Shown piece after piece: positions 45,424 to 54,829 of a stretch of 64,000 bases of DNA. The stretch spans positions 2,728,001-2,792,000 of the forward strand of contig CP014761.1 of assembly GCA_001647635.1 (NCBI GenBank), in the 5' to 3' direction. The notes beneath the pieces were generated by a model, which made no database searches, was not told the DNA's origin, and was given only the letters and a program-made list of their open reading frames with translations. The position numbers were made by a program, and so were the translations under genes. Each line of letters starts with the position of its first letter. Within the stretch, counting starts at the first letter, position 1. Source of the DNA: Leifsonia xyli (GTDB lineage Bacteria > Actinomycetota > Actinomycetes > Actinomycetales > Microbacteriaceae).

Positions 45424-48038
45424 CCGACGCCATGCACGGAGCCGAGTCCGAGCGCCTCCAGCAGGCCGAGGACGGCACGGCGGCGTGGCGGGACTGGGGA
45501 CCGTACGTGTCCGAACGTGCCTGGGGCACGGTGCGGGAGGACTACAGCGCCGATGGGGATGCCTGGGAGTTCTTCCCCCACGACCACGCCCGCAGTCGCG
45601 CATACCGCTGGAACGAGGACGGCATGGCCGCCTTCAGCGACCTCCGGCAGAACTGGTGCCTCGGGCTCGCCCTGTGGAACGGGACGGACCCCATCCTGAA
45701 GGAGCGGATGTTCGGGCTGACCGGACCGCAGGGCAACCACGGCGAAGACGTCAAGGAGTACTGGTGGTACCTCGACGGCACGCCGACGCACTCGTGGAAC
45801 ACCTGGCGGTACCACTACCCGCAGGCCGCCTTCCCGTACGAGAACCTGATCGAGACGAATGCGGCGCGGGGCCGGCTCGAACCGGAGTACGAGCTCGTCG
45901 ACACCGGGATCTTCGACGACGGCCGGTACTGGGTGGTGACGGTCGACTACGCGAAGGCCGGCCCGCACGACCTGCTCATGCGCATCACGGTCGAGAACGC
46001 GGGCCCGGAGGCCGCGTCCCTCCATGTGCTGCCTACTCTCTGGTACCGCAACACGTGGTCGTGGGGTTACGACGTGGCCAAACCGGAGTTGCGGTGGGAT
46101 GGCGCGAACGTCGTGGGCACCGGACCCGGCGGTGCGGTGACCCTCGGCGGCGACGGCGCACCGGACCCCCTGTTCTGCGAGAACGAGACGAACACGGGCC
46201 GGCTCTTCAACGCCGCGGGCTCGCCTCCGTACCCGAAGGACGGGATCAACGATCACGTCGTGAGCGGCGCCGCGACGGTGAACCCGGACCGGGTGGGGAC
46301 GAAGAGCGCCCTGCACTACGAGCTCACCCTGGGCCCGGGGGAGACACGCGAGATCCGGGTGCGGCTGGCGGCGCCGGATGCGGAGGCGGACGCGTGGGAC
46401 TTCGGCTCCGGTTTCGAGGAGGTCATGAGTCGCCGCAAGGCGGAGGCCGACGCCTTCTACGCGGCGATCCCGGGGAGCCCCTCCGACCCGGACGAGGCCC
46501 GCGTGATGCGCCAGGCGTTCGCGGGTCTGCTGTGGTCGAAGCAGTACTTCCACTTCAACGTGAGCAAGTGGCTCGACGGCGATCCCGCCGGTCCCACCCC
46601 GCCCAGCGGCCGGGGCCTCGTCCGCAATGGCGACTGGCGGCACTTCGACGCCGACGACGTCATCCTCATGCCCGACCCGTGGGAGTACCCCTGGTTCGCC
46701 TCCTGGGACCTCGCCTTCCACTGCGTGACCATGGCGCACATCGACCCGGCCTTCGCCAAGGCCCAGCTCATCCTGCTGCTCCGCGAGTGGTACATGCACC
46801 CGGACGGCCAGCTGCCCGCCTACGAGTGGAACTTCTCGGACGTCAATCCGCCGACCCACGCCTGGGCGGCCCTCCAGGTGTTCCTCATCGACGGCGGGAC
46901 GGACGAGCGGTTCCTCGCCCGCGTCCTGCACAAGCTGCTGATGAACTACACCTGGTGGACGAACAGCAAGGACGCCGATGACGACGACCTGTTCGAGGGC
47001 GGCTTCATGGGCCTCGACAACATCGCGCCGCTGAACCGGTCGACGCTCTCCCCGAGCGTCGGCATCCTGGAGCAGGCGGATGCGACAGGATGGATGGCCG
47101 CGTACGCGCTCGACCTCCTGGAGATCGCCCTGCGGCTGGCCCGCTCGGACGACGTGTACGAGGACATCGCCGTGAAGTTCGCCGAGCAGTTCCTGCGGAT
47201 CGCCGCCTCCGCCAACGGCTCCGGGATGTGGGACGAGGACGACGCGTTCTTCTACGACGTCCTGCACCTGGCGGACGGTCGCGACGTCCCCTTGAAGGTG
47301 CGCTCCCTGGTGGGGCTGGTCCCGGTGGTGGCGTCCCTGTCGTTCGACGACCCGGGGATCAGCACCCTTCCCGAGTTCCGTGCGATCCTGCGTCGGTACC
47401 TCGACAGGCACCCGGAGCTGGGGGCGGCCTTCCACCCGCGGCGGTTCGGCGCGCGAGCGACCTATCTGCTCGCTCTGGTGTCGCCGGAGCGGCTGACGAG
47501 CGTCCTGAAGGAGGTGTTCGACCCGGCGGCGCTGCTGAGCGACCACGGCATCCGGGGCGTCTCCGCGTACCACCGGGAGCATCCATTCGTCGTGGAGGTC
47601 GGGGGAGTCGAGGCGTCGGTCGACTACGAGCCCGCCGAGTCCACCTCCGCGCTCTTCGGGGGCAACTCGAACTGGCGCGGACCGGTGTGGTTCCCGCTCA
47701 ACGCGCTGCTGATCGCATCCCTGAGGCAGTACGAGTCCCACGGCGAGACCGGCGTCCGGATCGAGGATCCGCTCGGCTCGGGGACGGCGATGACGCCCGG
47801 CCAGGCGGCGGCCGACCTCTCGCGGCGTCTGATCTCGCTGTTCCTGCCGGGCGAGGACGGTGTCCGGCCGTCGGATGCGCGCTACCCGCTGCTCTCCACC
47901 GATCCGCGGTGGCGCGACAACATCCTCTTCTACGAGTACTTCGACGGCGACACCGGTCAGGGGCTGGGCGCCTCCCACCAGACCGGATGGACGGCGATGG
48001 TGGCGCATCTCATCCTGACCCGGAGGCGCGGACGATAG
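45420..48038 (+). CDS. GH63/MGH1-like glucosidase
   Basis: An 872-residue cytoplasmic glycoside hydrolase. The N-terminal beta domain (ERAWGTVREDYSADGDAWEF, then LTGPQGNHGEDVKEYWWYLD) is joined to a C-terminal (alpha/alpha)6 barrel (DPWEYPWFASWDLAFH, PPTHAWAALQVF and GGNSNWRGPVWFPLNALL). The type is widespread in actinobacteria and annotated as glucosidase or mannosylglycerate hydrolase-like, with an inverting mechanism. The Trp-Asp pair in ASWDLAFH and the late FYEYFDGDTGQG region are likely active-site parts. Substrate is not determinable; alpha-glucosides or compatible-solute glycosides are possible. Confidence 0.85.
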   Translation: MTDAMHGAESERLQQAEDGTAAWRDWGPYVSERAWGTVREDYSADGDAWEFFPHDHARSRAYRWNEDGMAAFSDLRQNWCLGLALWNGTDPILKERMFGLTGPQGNHGEDVKEYWWYLDGTPTHSWNTWRYHYPQAAFPYENLIETNAARGRLEPEYELVDTGIFDDGRYWVVTVDYAKAGPHDLLMRITVENAGPEAASLHVLPTLWYRNTWSWGYDVAKPELRWDGANVVGTGPGGAVTLGGDGAPDPLFCENETNTGRLFNAAGSPPYPKDGINDHVVSGAATVNPDRVGTKSALHYELTLGPGETREIRVRLAAPDAEADAWDFGSGFEEVMSRRKAEADAFYAAIPGSPSDPDEARVMRQAFAGLLWSKQYFHFNVSKWLDGDPAGPTPPSGRGLVRNGDWRHFDADDVILMPDPWEYPWFASWDLAFHCVTMAHIDPAFAKAQLILLLREWYMHPDGQLPAYEWNFSDVNPPTHAWAALQVFLIDGGTDERFLARVLHKLLMNYTWWTNSKDADDDDLFEGGFMGLDNIAPLNRSTLSPSVGILEQADATGWMAAYALDLLEIALRLARSDDVYEDIAVKFAEQFLRIAASANGSGMWDEDDAFFYDVLHLADGRDVPLKVRSLVGLVPVVASLSFDDPGISTLPEFRAILRRYLDRHPELGAAFHPRRFGARATYLLALVSPERLTSVLKEVFDPAALLSDHGIRGVSAYHREHPFVVEVGGVEASVDYEPAESTSALFGGNSNWRGPVWFPLNALLIASLRQYESHGETGVRIEDPLGSGTAMTPGQAAADLSRRLISLFLPGEDGVRPSDARYPLLSTDPRWRDNILFYEYFDGDTGQGLGASHQTGWTAMVAHLILTRRRGR

Positions 48039-48097
48039 CGGTTCGGTTCATACGACCGGGAGCGTGCATTCACAGGTGCGGCGGTTAGCTTCCCTGC

Positions 48098-48274
48098 ATG
48101 GACGAACCTGTTCTGCTGCTGCCCCAGAAGGCCGCCGCATACCTGGGGATCTCGGAGCTGGCCGTCCACCGGCTGATCGCAGCGGGGAAGATCCGGACGG
48201 TCTTCTTCCGCGGGGTTGTCCGCCTTCCGGTCTACGAATTGGACAAATACCGGGAGAGCGAATCGGCCGACTGA
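48098..48274 (+). CDS. Small excisionase/MerR-like helix-turn-helix protein
   Basis: A 58-residue DNA-binding protein. The core LLPQKAAAYLGISELAVHRL is an excisionase-type HTH, followed by the wing segment (IRTVFFRGVVRLPVYELDKY). The last 43 bases overlap the end of the convergent oxidoreductase gene. It is too short to be an enzyme. There is no integrase nearby, so it is probably a stand-alone regulator rather than an active excisionase. Confidence 0.65.
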   Translation: MDEPVLLLPQKAAAYLGISELAVHRLIAAGKIRTVFFRGVVRLPVYELDKYRESESAD

Positions 48275-49338
48275 TCGACGACGGCCGCCGCGAGCAGGTC
48301 GCCGACGAGCGGGCCCATCGTCAGCCCGGCCGCGCCGAAGCCGGCGTTGAGGTAGACGCCGTCGACGCCGTCGAGGGCGCCGACCGTGGGTAGCTCGCCG
48401 TTCGGGAGCGGGCGGAGGCCCACGCGGGTCTCGATCAGGGTCGCGTCCGCGAGTCCCGGCGCGACCGCGAGGGCGTTCTCCAGCACCTGGCGCTGGCCCT
48501 CGGCGGTGACGCGCGGGTCGAAGCCGCTGCCGGTCTCCCGGGTGGCGCCGACGGCGACGCGGGAGTCGTCGAACGCGACGAGGTAGTGGCTGGCGACGGG
48601 ATTTACGGAGGGCCAGTCACGCGTGTCCGCGGAACCGACCCGGAGGTGGGTGATCTGGCCCCGCTGCGGCTCCACCCCCACGCGGCGGCCGAACGGCTCG
48701 AGCACGCGGTCGGTCCAGGCGCCGGTGGCGAGGACCAGGGCGTCCGCCTCGAGGGCGCGCCCGTCCACCCGCACCGACCATCCACCGGCGTCGGTCGGGG
48801 ACACGGCCGCCGTGCCCGGTACGACGGACGCCCCGAGCGCCCGCGCGCCCGCGAGGAGCCCGGCCCGCAGCGCCCGTCCGTCCACGCGCGCCCCGCCAGC
48901 GATGTGGATGCCCGCGAAGCCGTCACCCAGGGGAGGGAACAACTCGCGGGCGCGTTCCGCGGAGACCCGGGTGACGTCGCCCATCGCGGCGGCCGTGGTC
49001 CTACGCGCGGCGAGCCGATCCTCCACCTCGTCGATGACGGCGGCGTCGCGGTTGACGACGAGCGCTCCGGACCGCCGGTAGCCGATGTCGGGCACCCCGA
49101 CCGCGGACAGCTGCGCGATCAGCTCGGGGTAGAAGTCGGCGCCCGCGGCGTACAGGTCGTAGAAGGCCCCGTCGGCGGCGGAGCTCCACGGCTGGATGAT
49201 CCCCGCCCCCGCGGCTGTCGCCTGGCCGGTGAGCTCGGCATCCACGAGCGTGGCGGCGACACCGTGCCGGCTGAGGGCGAACGCGGTCGACGCCCCTGCG
49301 ACTCCCGTTCCGACGACGACGGCGGTTCTGGTGCGCAT
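48232..49338 (-). CDS. FAD-dependent oxidoreductase of the D-amino-acid oxidase/dehydrogenase family
   Basis: A 368-residue DAO-fold flavoprotein with VVVGTGVAGASTAFALSRHG at the N-terminus and the C-terminal FAD segment GLRPLPNGELPTVG, then GAAGLTMGP. It probably oxidises an amino or imino acid. The ATG at 49338 has a strong GAGGGAG site upstream. It is monocistronic, and its 3' end is overlapped by the small HTH gene. Confidence 0.82.
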   Translation of the reverse strand: MRTRTAVVVGTGVAGASTAFALSRHGVAATLVDAELTGQATAAGAGIIQPWSSAADGAFYDLYAAGADFYPELIAQLSAVGVPDIGYRRSGALVVNRDAAVIDEVEDRLAARRTTAAAMGDVTRVSAERARELFPPLGDGFAGIHIAGGARVDGRALRAGLLAGARALGASVVPGTAAVSPTDAGGWSVRVDGRALEADALVLATGAWTDRVLEPFGRRVGVEPQRGQITHLRVGSADTRDWPSVNPVASHYLVAFDDSRVAVGATRETGSGFDPRVTAEGQRQVLENALAVAPGLADATLIETRVGLRPLPNGELPTVGALDGVDGVYLNAGFGAAGLTMGPLVGDLLAAAVVDQSADSLSRYLSNS

Positions 49339-49460
49339 GCTGCTCCCTCTGGGCGGTTCGGCGGTCGAGTCCATTCAAACGGATCCGCTCTCCCCGGACG
49401 CGCCCCGACGGAGCAGAATGTCCCCGACCGCAGCCGATCCGCAACCACGAGGAGGACGGC

Positions 49461-49886
49461 ATGTCCGCATCCACCGCTGCGAGCGACGCGCCCGATCGCC
49501 TGCGCCGCCGGTCCCGCGAGGCGCTGATCGCGCTGGCCGTGCAGTACCTGCTGGGCATGGCCGCCAATCTCATCGGCGAGCCGGAGGGCGGCTTCGCCGT
49601 GGCCGTCGACTGGGTCGTCATCATCCTGCACATGCTGATCGCGATCGGCCTGGTCGTGATCGCCGTCCGGCTGCTCCTCGCCGCCCGGCAGGCGCAGCTC
49701 GGCATCCGGTTGGCGGTGTGGGGGCTCGTGGTGATAGCGATCACGTTCCTCGCCGGGGTGCTGACGATCTCGATCGGGAGCGATTGGGCGTCCTACGTGA
49801 TGGCCACCGGCTTCCTGGTGGCGGCAGCGCTCTACGCGGGCACGTTCCTGGCGTCGTACCGCGCGCAGGTCGCGACCCGCGGGTGA
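49461..49886 (+). CDS. Four-helix integral membrane protein
   Basis: A 141-residue protein with four clear membrane segments (ALIALAVQYLLGMAANLIG; VDWVVIILHMLIAIGLVVIA; LAVWGLVVIAITFLAGVL; YVMATGFLVAAALYAGTFL). A basic N-terminus (RLRRRSRE) suggests it faces the cytoplasm. The function is unknown. AGGAGG lies just before the ATG. Confidence 0.7.
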   Translation: MSASTAASDAPDRLRRRSREALIALAVQYLLGMAANLIGEPEGGFAVAVDWVVIILHMLIAIGLVVIAVRLLLAARQAQLGIRLAVWGLVVIAITFLAGVLTISIGSDWASYVMATGFLVAAALYAGTFLASYRAQVATRG

Positions 49887-49896
49887 CGCGAGCCGA

Positions 49897-50160
49897 TCAG
49901 CGGCGCGCCTTGCGGGCCGCGCGGTTGCGGGCGAGCACCCAGCCGGTGATCCCCCCGATGACGAAGACGATCAGCACCAGGAGCCACGTCGGCAGCTGCA
50001 CCTGACCCCACAGCACGAAGATGGTCGCCTTATCGCCTCCCACCCCGTTCTGAATCGCGATGACGATGAGCAGGACGACCAGCACGATGGCGAGCCATTT
50101 GCGTTTGAGGAACTCGACGAACCTGTTCCCACCCGATGCGCCCCGCCCCGTGTCGCTCAT
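49897..50160 (-). CDS. Small two-helix membrane protein (LapA/DUF1049-like)
   Basis: An 87-residue protein with two membrane helices (WLAIVLVVLLIVIAIQN and TWLLVLIVFVIGGITGWVL), a short loop (FVLWGQVQLP) and a basic end (RNRAARKARR). The layout fits the LapA/DUF1049 group. It is convergent with the previous membrane-protein gene. Confidence 0.7.
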   Translation of the reverse strand: MSDTGRGASGGNRFVEFLKRKWLAIVLVVLLIVIAIQNGVGGDKATIFVLWGQVQLPTWLLVLIVFVIGGITGWVLARNRAARKARR

Positions 50161-50212
50161 GCGGTCAGTATGGCGTCGGTCGCCCTCCGCGGGAAGCGGG
50201 AGACGGGACCGG

Positions 50213-50689
50213 TCAGCGCGAACCCGTCGCGAGGTAGCGGCCGAGCGTCTCGATCAGGCCCTTCGTGCCCTGCTCGCGCCCGTCTCCGTCGTCCCAGAAC
50301 CGGTCGAAGAAGACGCCGTGCTCGGTGTGGGTGTACCGCGTTCCGCCGTCGACCGGTTCGAACTCGAGCGAGGCCACCGAGGTGGACATGTGGTCGCCGT
50401 CCAGCCACATGTCGTACGTGGTCACGATGCGGTTGTGCTCGACGATGTCGGTGTAGGTGGCCACATAGCGGGACACCGGTCCGTTGTGGAACTTCGCCTC
50501 GGCGATGTCGCGGCCGCCGACGCGGAAGTCGAACGCCCACTCGCGGGCCTCCTCCATCGCGTCGCCGGCGCCCCACCAGCGGAGCTTCTCGTCCTCATCG
50601 GCGAACGCGTCCCACACGCGCTCGATCGGTGCGGGGTAGTCGCGGCTCAACGAGAAGCCGGAGCGCGCGATCCGTCGTTCTGTCATCAT
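50213..50689 (-). CDS. SRPBCC/AHSA1-family protein
   Basis: A 158-residue START-like protein (YPAPIERVWDAFADEDEKLR at the start, VDGGTRYTHTEHGVFFD in the middle). The ArsR-reductase-SRPBCC order on the minus strand is a common actinobacterial operon in which SRPBCC proteins bind hydrophobic ligands. It is 15 bases after the reductase gene and ends the operon. Confidence 0.84.
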   Translation of the reverse strand: MMTERRIARSGFSLSRDYPAPIERVWDAFADEDEKLRWWGAGDAMEEAREWAFDFRVGGRDIAEAKFHNGPVSRYVATYTDIVEHNRIVTTYDMWLDGDHMSTSVASLEFEPVDGGTRYTHTEHGVFFDRFWDDGDGREQGTKGLIETLGRYLATGSR

Positions 50690-50704
50690 CCGTGCCCCCT
50701 GCCT

Positions 50705-51361
50705 CTAGCGGGTGAGGGTGACGTGGATCACGCCGGTCTCGGCGACCTCCGACGTCACGGTGTAGGCGGAGTCGAACCCGGCGAGGTCATCGAAGAGCCG
50801 ATGTCCGCGGCCCAGGAAGATTGGGGCGACCATCAGGTGCAGGTCGTCGACCAGCCCGGCGCGGAGGAAAGAGCGCGCGGTCTCATAGCCGCCGCCGATC
50901 CGGACGTCCTTCCCCGACGCGGACGCGGCCTCCGTCGCCTCGGCCAGCACCTCCTCGACCGAGGTGTCGCGGAAGTGGAACGTCGTCCCGCCCTCCATGT
51001 CGATGGGAGGCCGCTGCGCACTGTGCGTGAGCACGTACACGGGCGTCCCGAACGGCGGCCGGTCGCCCCACCATCCCTTCCACTCGGGGTCGTCGGGGAA
51101 CGCGTGGAGGCCGAACATCCCGGCGCCCATGATCTCGGCGCCGATGTTCTCGAAGAAGGCCCTGGCGTATGCATCGTCGACGCCGGTCGTTCCGGCACCC
51201 GCAGTGTCGCCGAAGATCTTCTCGTGGAAGGTGCGGGTGCCCGCCCAGGCTGCGGTGAGACGGCCCCAGTCGGGACCCATGGGCTCCTGGGGCGTGGCGC
51301 CCTCGGGTTTCGGCGTATAGCCGTCGAGTGAGGCGAAGAGGTCCATGCGGACGCGTGTCAT
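50705..51361 (-). CDS. Dihydrofolate reductase-fold protein (RibD C-terminal type)
   Basis: A 218-residue RibD-C-like reductase (MTRVRMDLFASLDGY, IGGGYETARSFLRAGLVDDL, IFLGRGHRLFDDL). Such proteins are NADPH-dependent reductases of unknown substrate. Its ATG begins almost on the ArsR stop, so the two are co-translated. Confidence 0.84.
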   Translation of the reverse strand: MTRVRMDLFASLDGYTPKPEGATPQEPMGPDWGRLTAAWAGTRTFHEKIFGDTAGAGTTGVDDAYARAFFENIGAEIMGAGMFGLHAFPDDPEWKGWWGDRPPFGTPVYVLTHSAQRPPIDMEGGTTFHFRDTSVEEVLAEATEAASASGKDVRIGGGYETARSFLRAGLVDDLHLMVAPIFLGRGHRLFDDLAGFDSAYTVTSEVAETGVIHVTLTR

Positions 51362-51362
51362 G

Positions 51363-51701
51363 TCAGTACTCCTTCGGAGCGGTGCGGATGAGGTGGATGC
51401 CGAGCTGGTCGGCTTGACGCTCGGCGGGCGTGCGCTGCTCGCCGAGCCAGACGTGGAGGACGTCGAGCGCTCCCGGGCGCAGGCTGACCGTGCGGACGCG
51501 GCCGTGCTTCTCGGAGACGACGACGCCGGCCCGCTCGAGGATGCCGAGGTGCTGCAAGAAGGAGGGCAGCGCCATGGGGAACGGCTCCGCGAGCTCGGAG
51601 ACGATCGCCGGTGCCTTCGCGAGCCGCTCGACGACCGCGCGTCGCGTCGGATCGGCGAGGGCCCGCAGCACGGCATCCAGCTCGACGGAATAGTTAGGCA
51701 C
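51363..51701 (-). CDS. ArsR-family winged-helix regulator
   Basis: A 112-residue regulator with LDAVLRALADPTRRAVVERL and the recognition region FPMALPSFLQHLGILERAG. No Cys pair typical of metal sensors is present, so it probably responds to an organic ligand or to protein partners. The GTG at 51701 lies inside a perfect palindrome, suggesting self-repression of the ArsR-reductase-SRPBCC operon. Confidence 0.84.
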   Translation of the reverse strand: MPNYSVELDAVLRALADPTRRAVVERLAKAPAIVSELAEPFPMALPSFLQHLGILERAGVVVSEKHGRVRTVSLRPGALDVLHVWLGEQRTPAERQADQLGIHLIRTAPKEY

Positions 51702-51712
51702 ATACCTAACTA
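51691..51712. promoter_or_regulatory. Perfect palindrome over the ArsR start, candidate operator
   Basis: Eight-base perfect arms TAGTTAGG and CCTAACTA are separated by six bases that include the GTG start. Binding here would block transcription or initiation of the operon. Very short or leaderless 5' sequence is implied. Confidence 0.7.
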
Positions 51713-51749
51713 TGGAGGTCTCGGGGTCGGAAAGCAAGAGCCGGATGAG

Positions 51750-52115
51750 ATGTTGCACTCCGTCGAAGGGCACCACCAGAATGTCGACGTGGAGGTCCGT
51801 CTGCCGGGAACCGGCCGCGTCGAGGCGTTCAGTGACGGGGTCTTCGCCATCGCGATCACGCTGCTCATTCTCGAGATCCACGTGCCGTCGGACGCGGCGC
51901 ATCTGCTCGACGAGCTGCTGCAGCTCTGGCCGTCGTATCTGGCCTAGGTCGTCACGTTCCTGCTGATCGGCCTGGTCTGGGCCAACCACCACGTGATGTT
52001 CGACTTCCTGCCGATCGGCGGGATCGTGGTGTTCGCGTTCCTGATCCTCTTCTACTGGCTCCCGCCGCAGCGGGCGCACCGACGTACCGGGGATTACAAA
52101 TCAAGAAAAATCTAG
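51750..52115 (+). pseudogene. Broken TMEM175-like channel gene
   Basis: The TMEM175 signature GRVEAFSDGVFAIAITLLIL is followed by helix 2 (LLQLWPSYLA). An in-frame TAG at 51945 stands where the family has Tyr. After it, VVTFLLIGLVWANHH continues in the same frame, then the sequence jumps to a late-helix-like segment (GGIVVFAFLILFYWLP) and stops at 52113. Most of the middle helices are missing. The frame is otherwise kept, so the decay is recent. TMEM175 proteins are potassium channels. Confidence 0.75.
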
Positions 52116-52179
52116 ACAAATAGAAACGTTTGTTACAAGCTGGCGGAGTCCCTCATCCCGACCAAGGAAAGGCCCGCCC
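52116..52179 (+). promoter_or_regulatory. AT-rich promoter region of the ABC operon
   Basis: The only AT-rich stretch nearby. It carries the palindrome AAACGTTT at 52124-52131 within an ACAAA/TTTGT inverted pair and the ribosome site AAGGAAAGG. The RpiR regulator at the end of the operon is a candidate binder. Confidence 0.45.
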
Positions 52180-53136
52180 GTGGCTCCTTCGTTCCGCACA
52201 CCTCTTCGTCTCAGCGCCGCGACGATCGTGCTCGCCGCTCTGTCGGCGACCGTCGTCGGATGCTCCTCGACCGGAGCGGCCGAACCGGCCGCCGCCGCAT
52301 CCGTCACCGTCGACGGCGTCAGCATCTCCGTCGACAAGGCGGCTCGCGCCCTCCTCCCGCAGAAGTACGTGGACGCCGGCACCGTTGCCGTCGCCTCGGA
52401 CGTCCCCTACGCGCCGTTCGAGTTCTACGCGTCCGAGGGCAGCGACACCATCACCGGAGTCGACTACGACCTCGGCCAGGCGATCGGGGCGAAGCTCGGT
52501 GTGAAGCTCCAGTTCGCGCAGCAGACGTTCGACGGCATCATCCCCGCGATGCAGGCGGGCAAGTTCCAGGCCGCGATGTCCGCCATGACCTCGAGCGTCG
52601 CCCGGATGGACGTGCTCGACTTCGTCGATTACTCCGCCTCCGGCACCGGCATCCTCGTGAAGAAGGGCAACCCCGACAAGATCCGCACGTTCCTCGATCT
52701 GTGCGGCAAGCCGGTCGCTGCACAGAGCGGGACGAAGCAGGTGGAGCTCGTCGCGACCTGGCAGGACGAGTGCAGCGCCAAGGGCAAGAAGCCGATCGCG
52801 CTGTCCGAGTTCCCCAAGGACTCCGACGGCCAGCTCGCCATCACCAGCGGCAAGGTCGTCGCCAGTGTCGCGACGAAGCCGAGCGCCGGCTACGTCGCCA
52901 AGTCGACGAACGACGGGAAGACCTTCCAGGTCGTCGAGGACCCCGCGGCGCCCACCGGCTACGACGCCACGCTCAACGGCATCGGCGTCATGAAGGGAGA
53001 CAAGCTGGCGGACGCCATCCAGGGGGCCCTGCAGTCCCTCATGGACGACGGCACCTACGGCAAGATCCTCGACCACTACGGTGTCGCCGGGATCGCGGTT
53101 CCGAAGGCCACGATCAACGGGGCGAAGCAGCAGTGA
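52180..53136 (+). CDS. ABC transporter substrate-binding lipoprotein (family 3, polar amino acid type)
   Basis: A 318-residue lipoprotein with signal peptide and lipobox VVGC near residue 25. The solute-binding fold 3 follows ([31 protein letters not shown], and [20 protein letters not shown]). It captures an amino acid or small amino-acid-like solute outside the cell. It is the first of five co-oriented genes with overlaps, ending in an M20 peptidase and an RpiR regulator. Confidence 0.9.
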   Translation: MAPSFRTPLRLSAATIVLAALSATVVGCSSTGAAEPAAAASVTVDGVSISVDKAARALLPQKYVDAGTVAVASDVPYAPFEFYASEGSDTITGVDYDLGQAIGAKLGVKLQFAQQTFDGIIPAMQAGKFQAAMSAMTSSVARMDVLDFVDYSASGTGILVKKGNPDKIRTFLDLCGKPVAAQSGTKQVELVATWQDECSAKGKKPIALSEFPKDSDGQLAITSGKVVASVATKPSAGYVAKSTNDGKTFQVVEDPAAPTGYDATLNGIGVMKGDKLADAIQGALQSLMDDGTYGKILDHYGVAGIAVPKATINGAKQQ

Positions 53137-54071
53137 CGACCGCACCGCACACCGCGCTCCCGCCGCGGCACGACGCCGTGCGGCCGATCGCGCCCATCCA
53201 GACCGTCCCGCTGCGTCACCCGGGTCGATGGATCGCGGCGATCGTCGTCGGGGTGGCCTCGGCGCTCTTCGTGATCGGCTTCGCCCAGAACCCGACCCTG
53301 GACTGGCCGACGGTCGGCGCGTACCTGTTCGCCCCGACCACTCTGAGCGGTCTCGCGACGACCATCTACCTGACGATCGCCGCCATGGCGATCGGGCTGG
53401 CGGGCGGCATCGTCATCGCCGTCATGCGGCTCTCGCCGAACCCGGTGCTGCGGGTCGTGAGCGGCCTCTTCGTCTGGGTGTTCCGCGGAACGCCGGTGCT
53501 CCTCCAGCTGATCTTCTGGGGCTTCATCGGCGCGTTCATCCCGAAGCTCGTGATCGGCATCCCGTTCACGAGCATCCAGTTCTGGTCGGTCTCGACGGCA
53601 GACCTCATCCCGGCGACCGTCGCGGCACTCCTCGCCCTCGGGCTGAACGAGATGGCGTACGCGGGCGAGATCGTCCGCGCGGGCATCCTGGCCGTCGATC
53701 CCGGCCAGACGGAGGCGGCGCACGCGCTCGGCATGACGTCGGGCACGACGTTGCGCCGAGTCGTCCTCCCGCAGGCGATGCGGATGATCGTGCCCCCCAT
53801 GGGCAACGAGGTGATCACGATGCTGAAGACGACGTCGCTGGTGGCGGTGATCGCCGGCCACGACCTGATGAGCAACATCCAGACCGCGTACGCGCAGAAC
53901 TTCAAGATCATCCCGCTGCTGATCGTGGCCGGGATCTGGTACCTGATCCTGACGAGCATCCTCACCATCCCGCAGATGTGGTTGGAGAGGCGTTTCGGGC
54001 GCGGCGTCGTGGCGCACCGGCCGAGCCTCGCCGACCGGATCGCCGGCCTCTGGAAGGGAGCCGACCGATGA
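53133..54071 (+). CDS. ABC transporter permease (polar amino acid type)
   Basis: A 312-residue permease with about five to six helices. The HisM/GlnP-like motif region is [20 protein letters not shown]. The start overlaps the binding-protein stop (GTGA). Confidence 0.9.
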   Translation: MTTAPHTALPPRHDAVRPIAPIQTVPLRHPGRWIAAIVVGVASALFVIGFAQNPTLDWPTVGAYLFAPTTLSGLATTIYLTIAAMAIGLAGGIVIAVMRLSPNPVLRVVSGLFVWVFRGTPVLLQLIFWGFIGAFIPKLVIGIPFTSIQFWSVSTADLIPATVAALLALGLNEMAYAGEIVRAGILAVDPGQTEAAHALGMTSGTTLRRVVLPQAMRMIVPPMGNEVITMLKTTSLVAVIAGHDLMSNIQTAYAQNFKIIPLLIVAGIWYLILTSILTIPQMWLERRFGRGVVAHRPSLADRIAGLWKGADR

Positions 54072-54829
54072 GCGCGATGGTGCAGGCGGAGGACGTCCGC
54101 AAGCGCTTCGGCGCCCTGGAGGTGCTGAAGGGGATCTCGCTCGAGGTGGAGCGGGGACAGGTCGCCTGCCTGCTCGGTCCCAGCGGCTCGGGCAAGTCGA
54201 CGTTCCTCCGCTGCATCAACCACCTGGAGCGGCCGGACGCCGGCCGCATCCGGGTCGACGGTGAGACGGTCGGCTATGCGGAACGCGGCGGCAAGCTGTT
54301 CGAGCTTCGCGAGCGCGAGGCGGCCGCGCAGCGACGGCGTGTCGGCATGGTGTTCCAGCGCTTCAACCTCTTCCCGCACATGACTGCGGCCGAGAACGTG
54401 GTGGAGGCGCAGATCCAGGTGCTCCGCCGGCCGAGGGTGGAGGCGCGGGCCAAGGCGATGGAGCTCCTGGAACAGGTGGGCCTCGGCGCGAAGGCCGGAC
54501 AGTACCCGTCCGCGCTCTCCGGGGGCCAGCAGCAGCGCGTCGCCATCGCTCGGGCGCTCGCGATGGATCCCGAGCTGATGCTCTTCGACGAGCCCACGAG
54601 TGCCCTCGACCCCGAGCTGGTCGGGGAGGTTCTCGACGTGATGCGGGGACTCGCCGAGTCCGGGATGACGATGATCGTCGTCACGCACGAGACCGGGTTC
54701 GCGCGCGAAGTCGCCGACACGGCCGTCTTCATGGACGGCGGCGTGGTGGTCGAGTCGGGGACCCCGCAGCAGGTGCTGGTCGAGCCGCAGGAGGCGCGCA
54801 CGCGGGCCTTCCTGTCGAAGGTGCTGTGA
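54068..54829 (+). CDS. ABC transporter ATP-binding protein (polar amino acid type)
   Basis: A 253-residue ATPase with Walker [10 protein letters not shown], signature [15 protein letters not shown] and Walker [13 protein letters not shown]. An insert of about ten residues after the first third ([15 protein letters not shown]) is typical of some actinobacterial members. It overlaps the permease by ATGA and the peptidase by GTGA. Confidence 0.92.
   Translation: MSAMVQAEDVRKRFGALEVLKGISLEVERGQVACLLGPSGSGKSTFLRCINHLERPDAGRIRVDGETVGYAERGGKLFELREREAAAQRRRVGMVFQRFNLFPHMTAAENVVEAQIQVLRRPRVEARAKAMELLEQVGLGAKAGQYPSALSGGQQQRVAIARALAMDPELMLFDEPTSALDPELVGEVLDVMRGLAESGMTMIVVTHETGFAREVADTAVFMDGGVVVESGTPQQVLVEPQEARTRAFLSKVL

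Noticed and set aside
45249..48008. A 919-codon open frame on the minus strand opposite the GH63-like gene
   Set aside because: Same shadow effect; the translation has no domain features, while the plus strand carries a recognisable hydrolase.
48098..48274. Evidence of a prophage or integrative element from the excisionase-like gene
   Set aside because: No integrase, attachment repeats or phage genes nearby; small HTH proteins of this type often stand alone.
51345..51947. A 200-codon plus-strand gene across the ArsR region
   Set aside because: Its first two thirds are the shadow of the minus-strand ArsR gene; only the end is real, as the TMEM175-like remnant.
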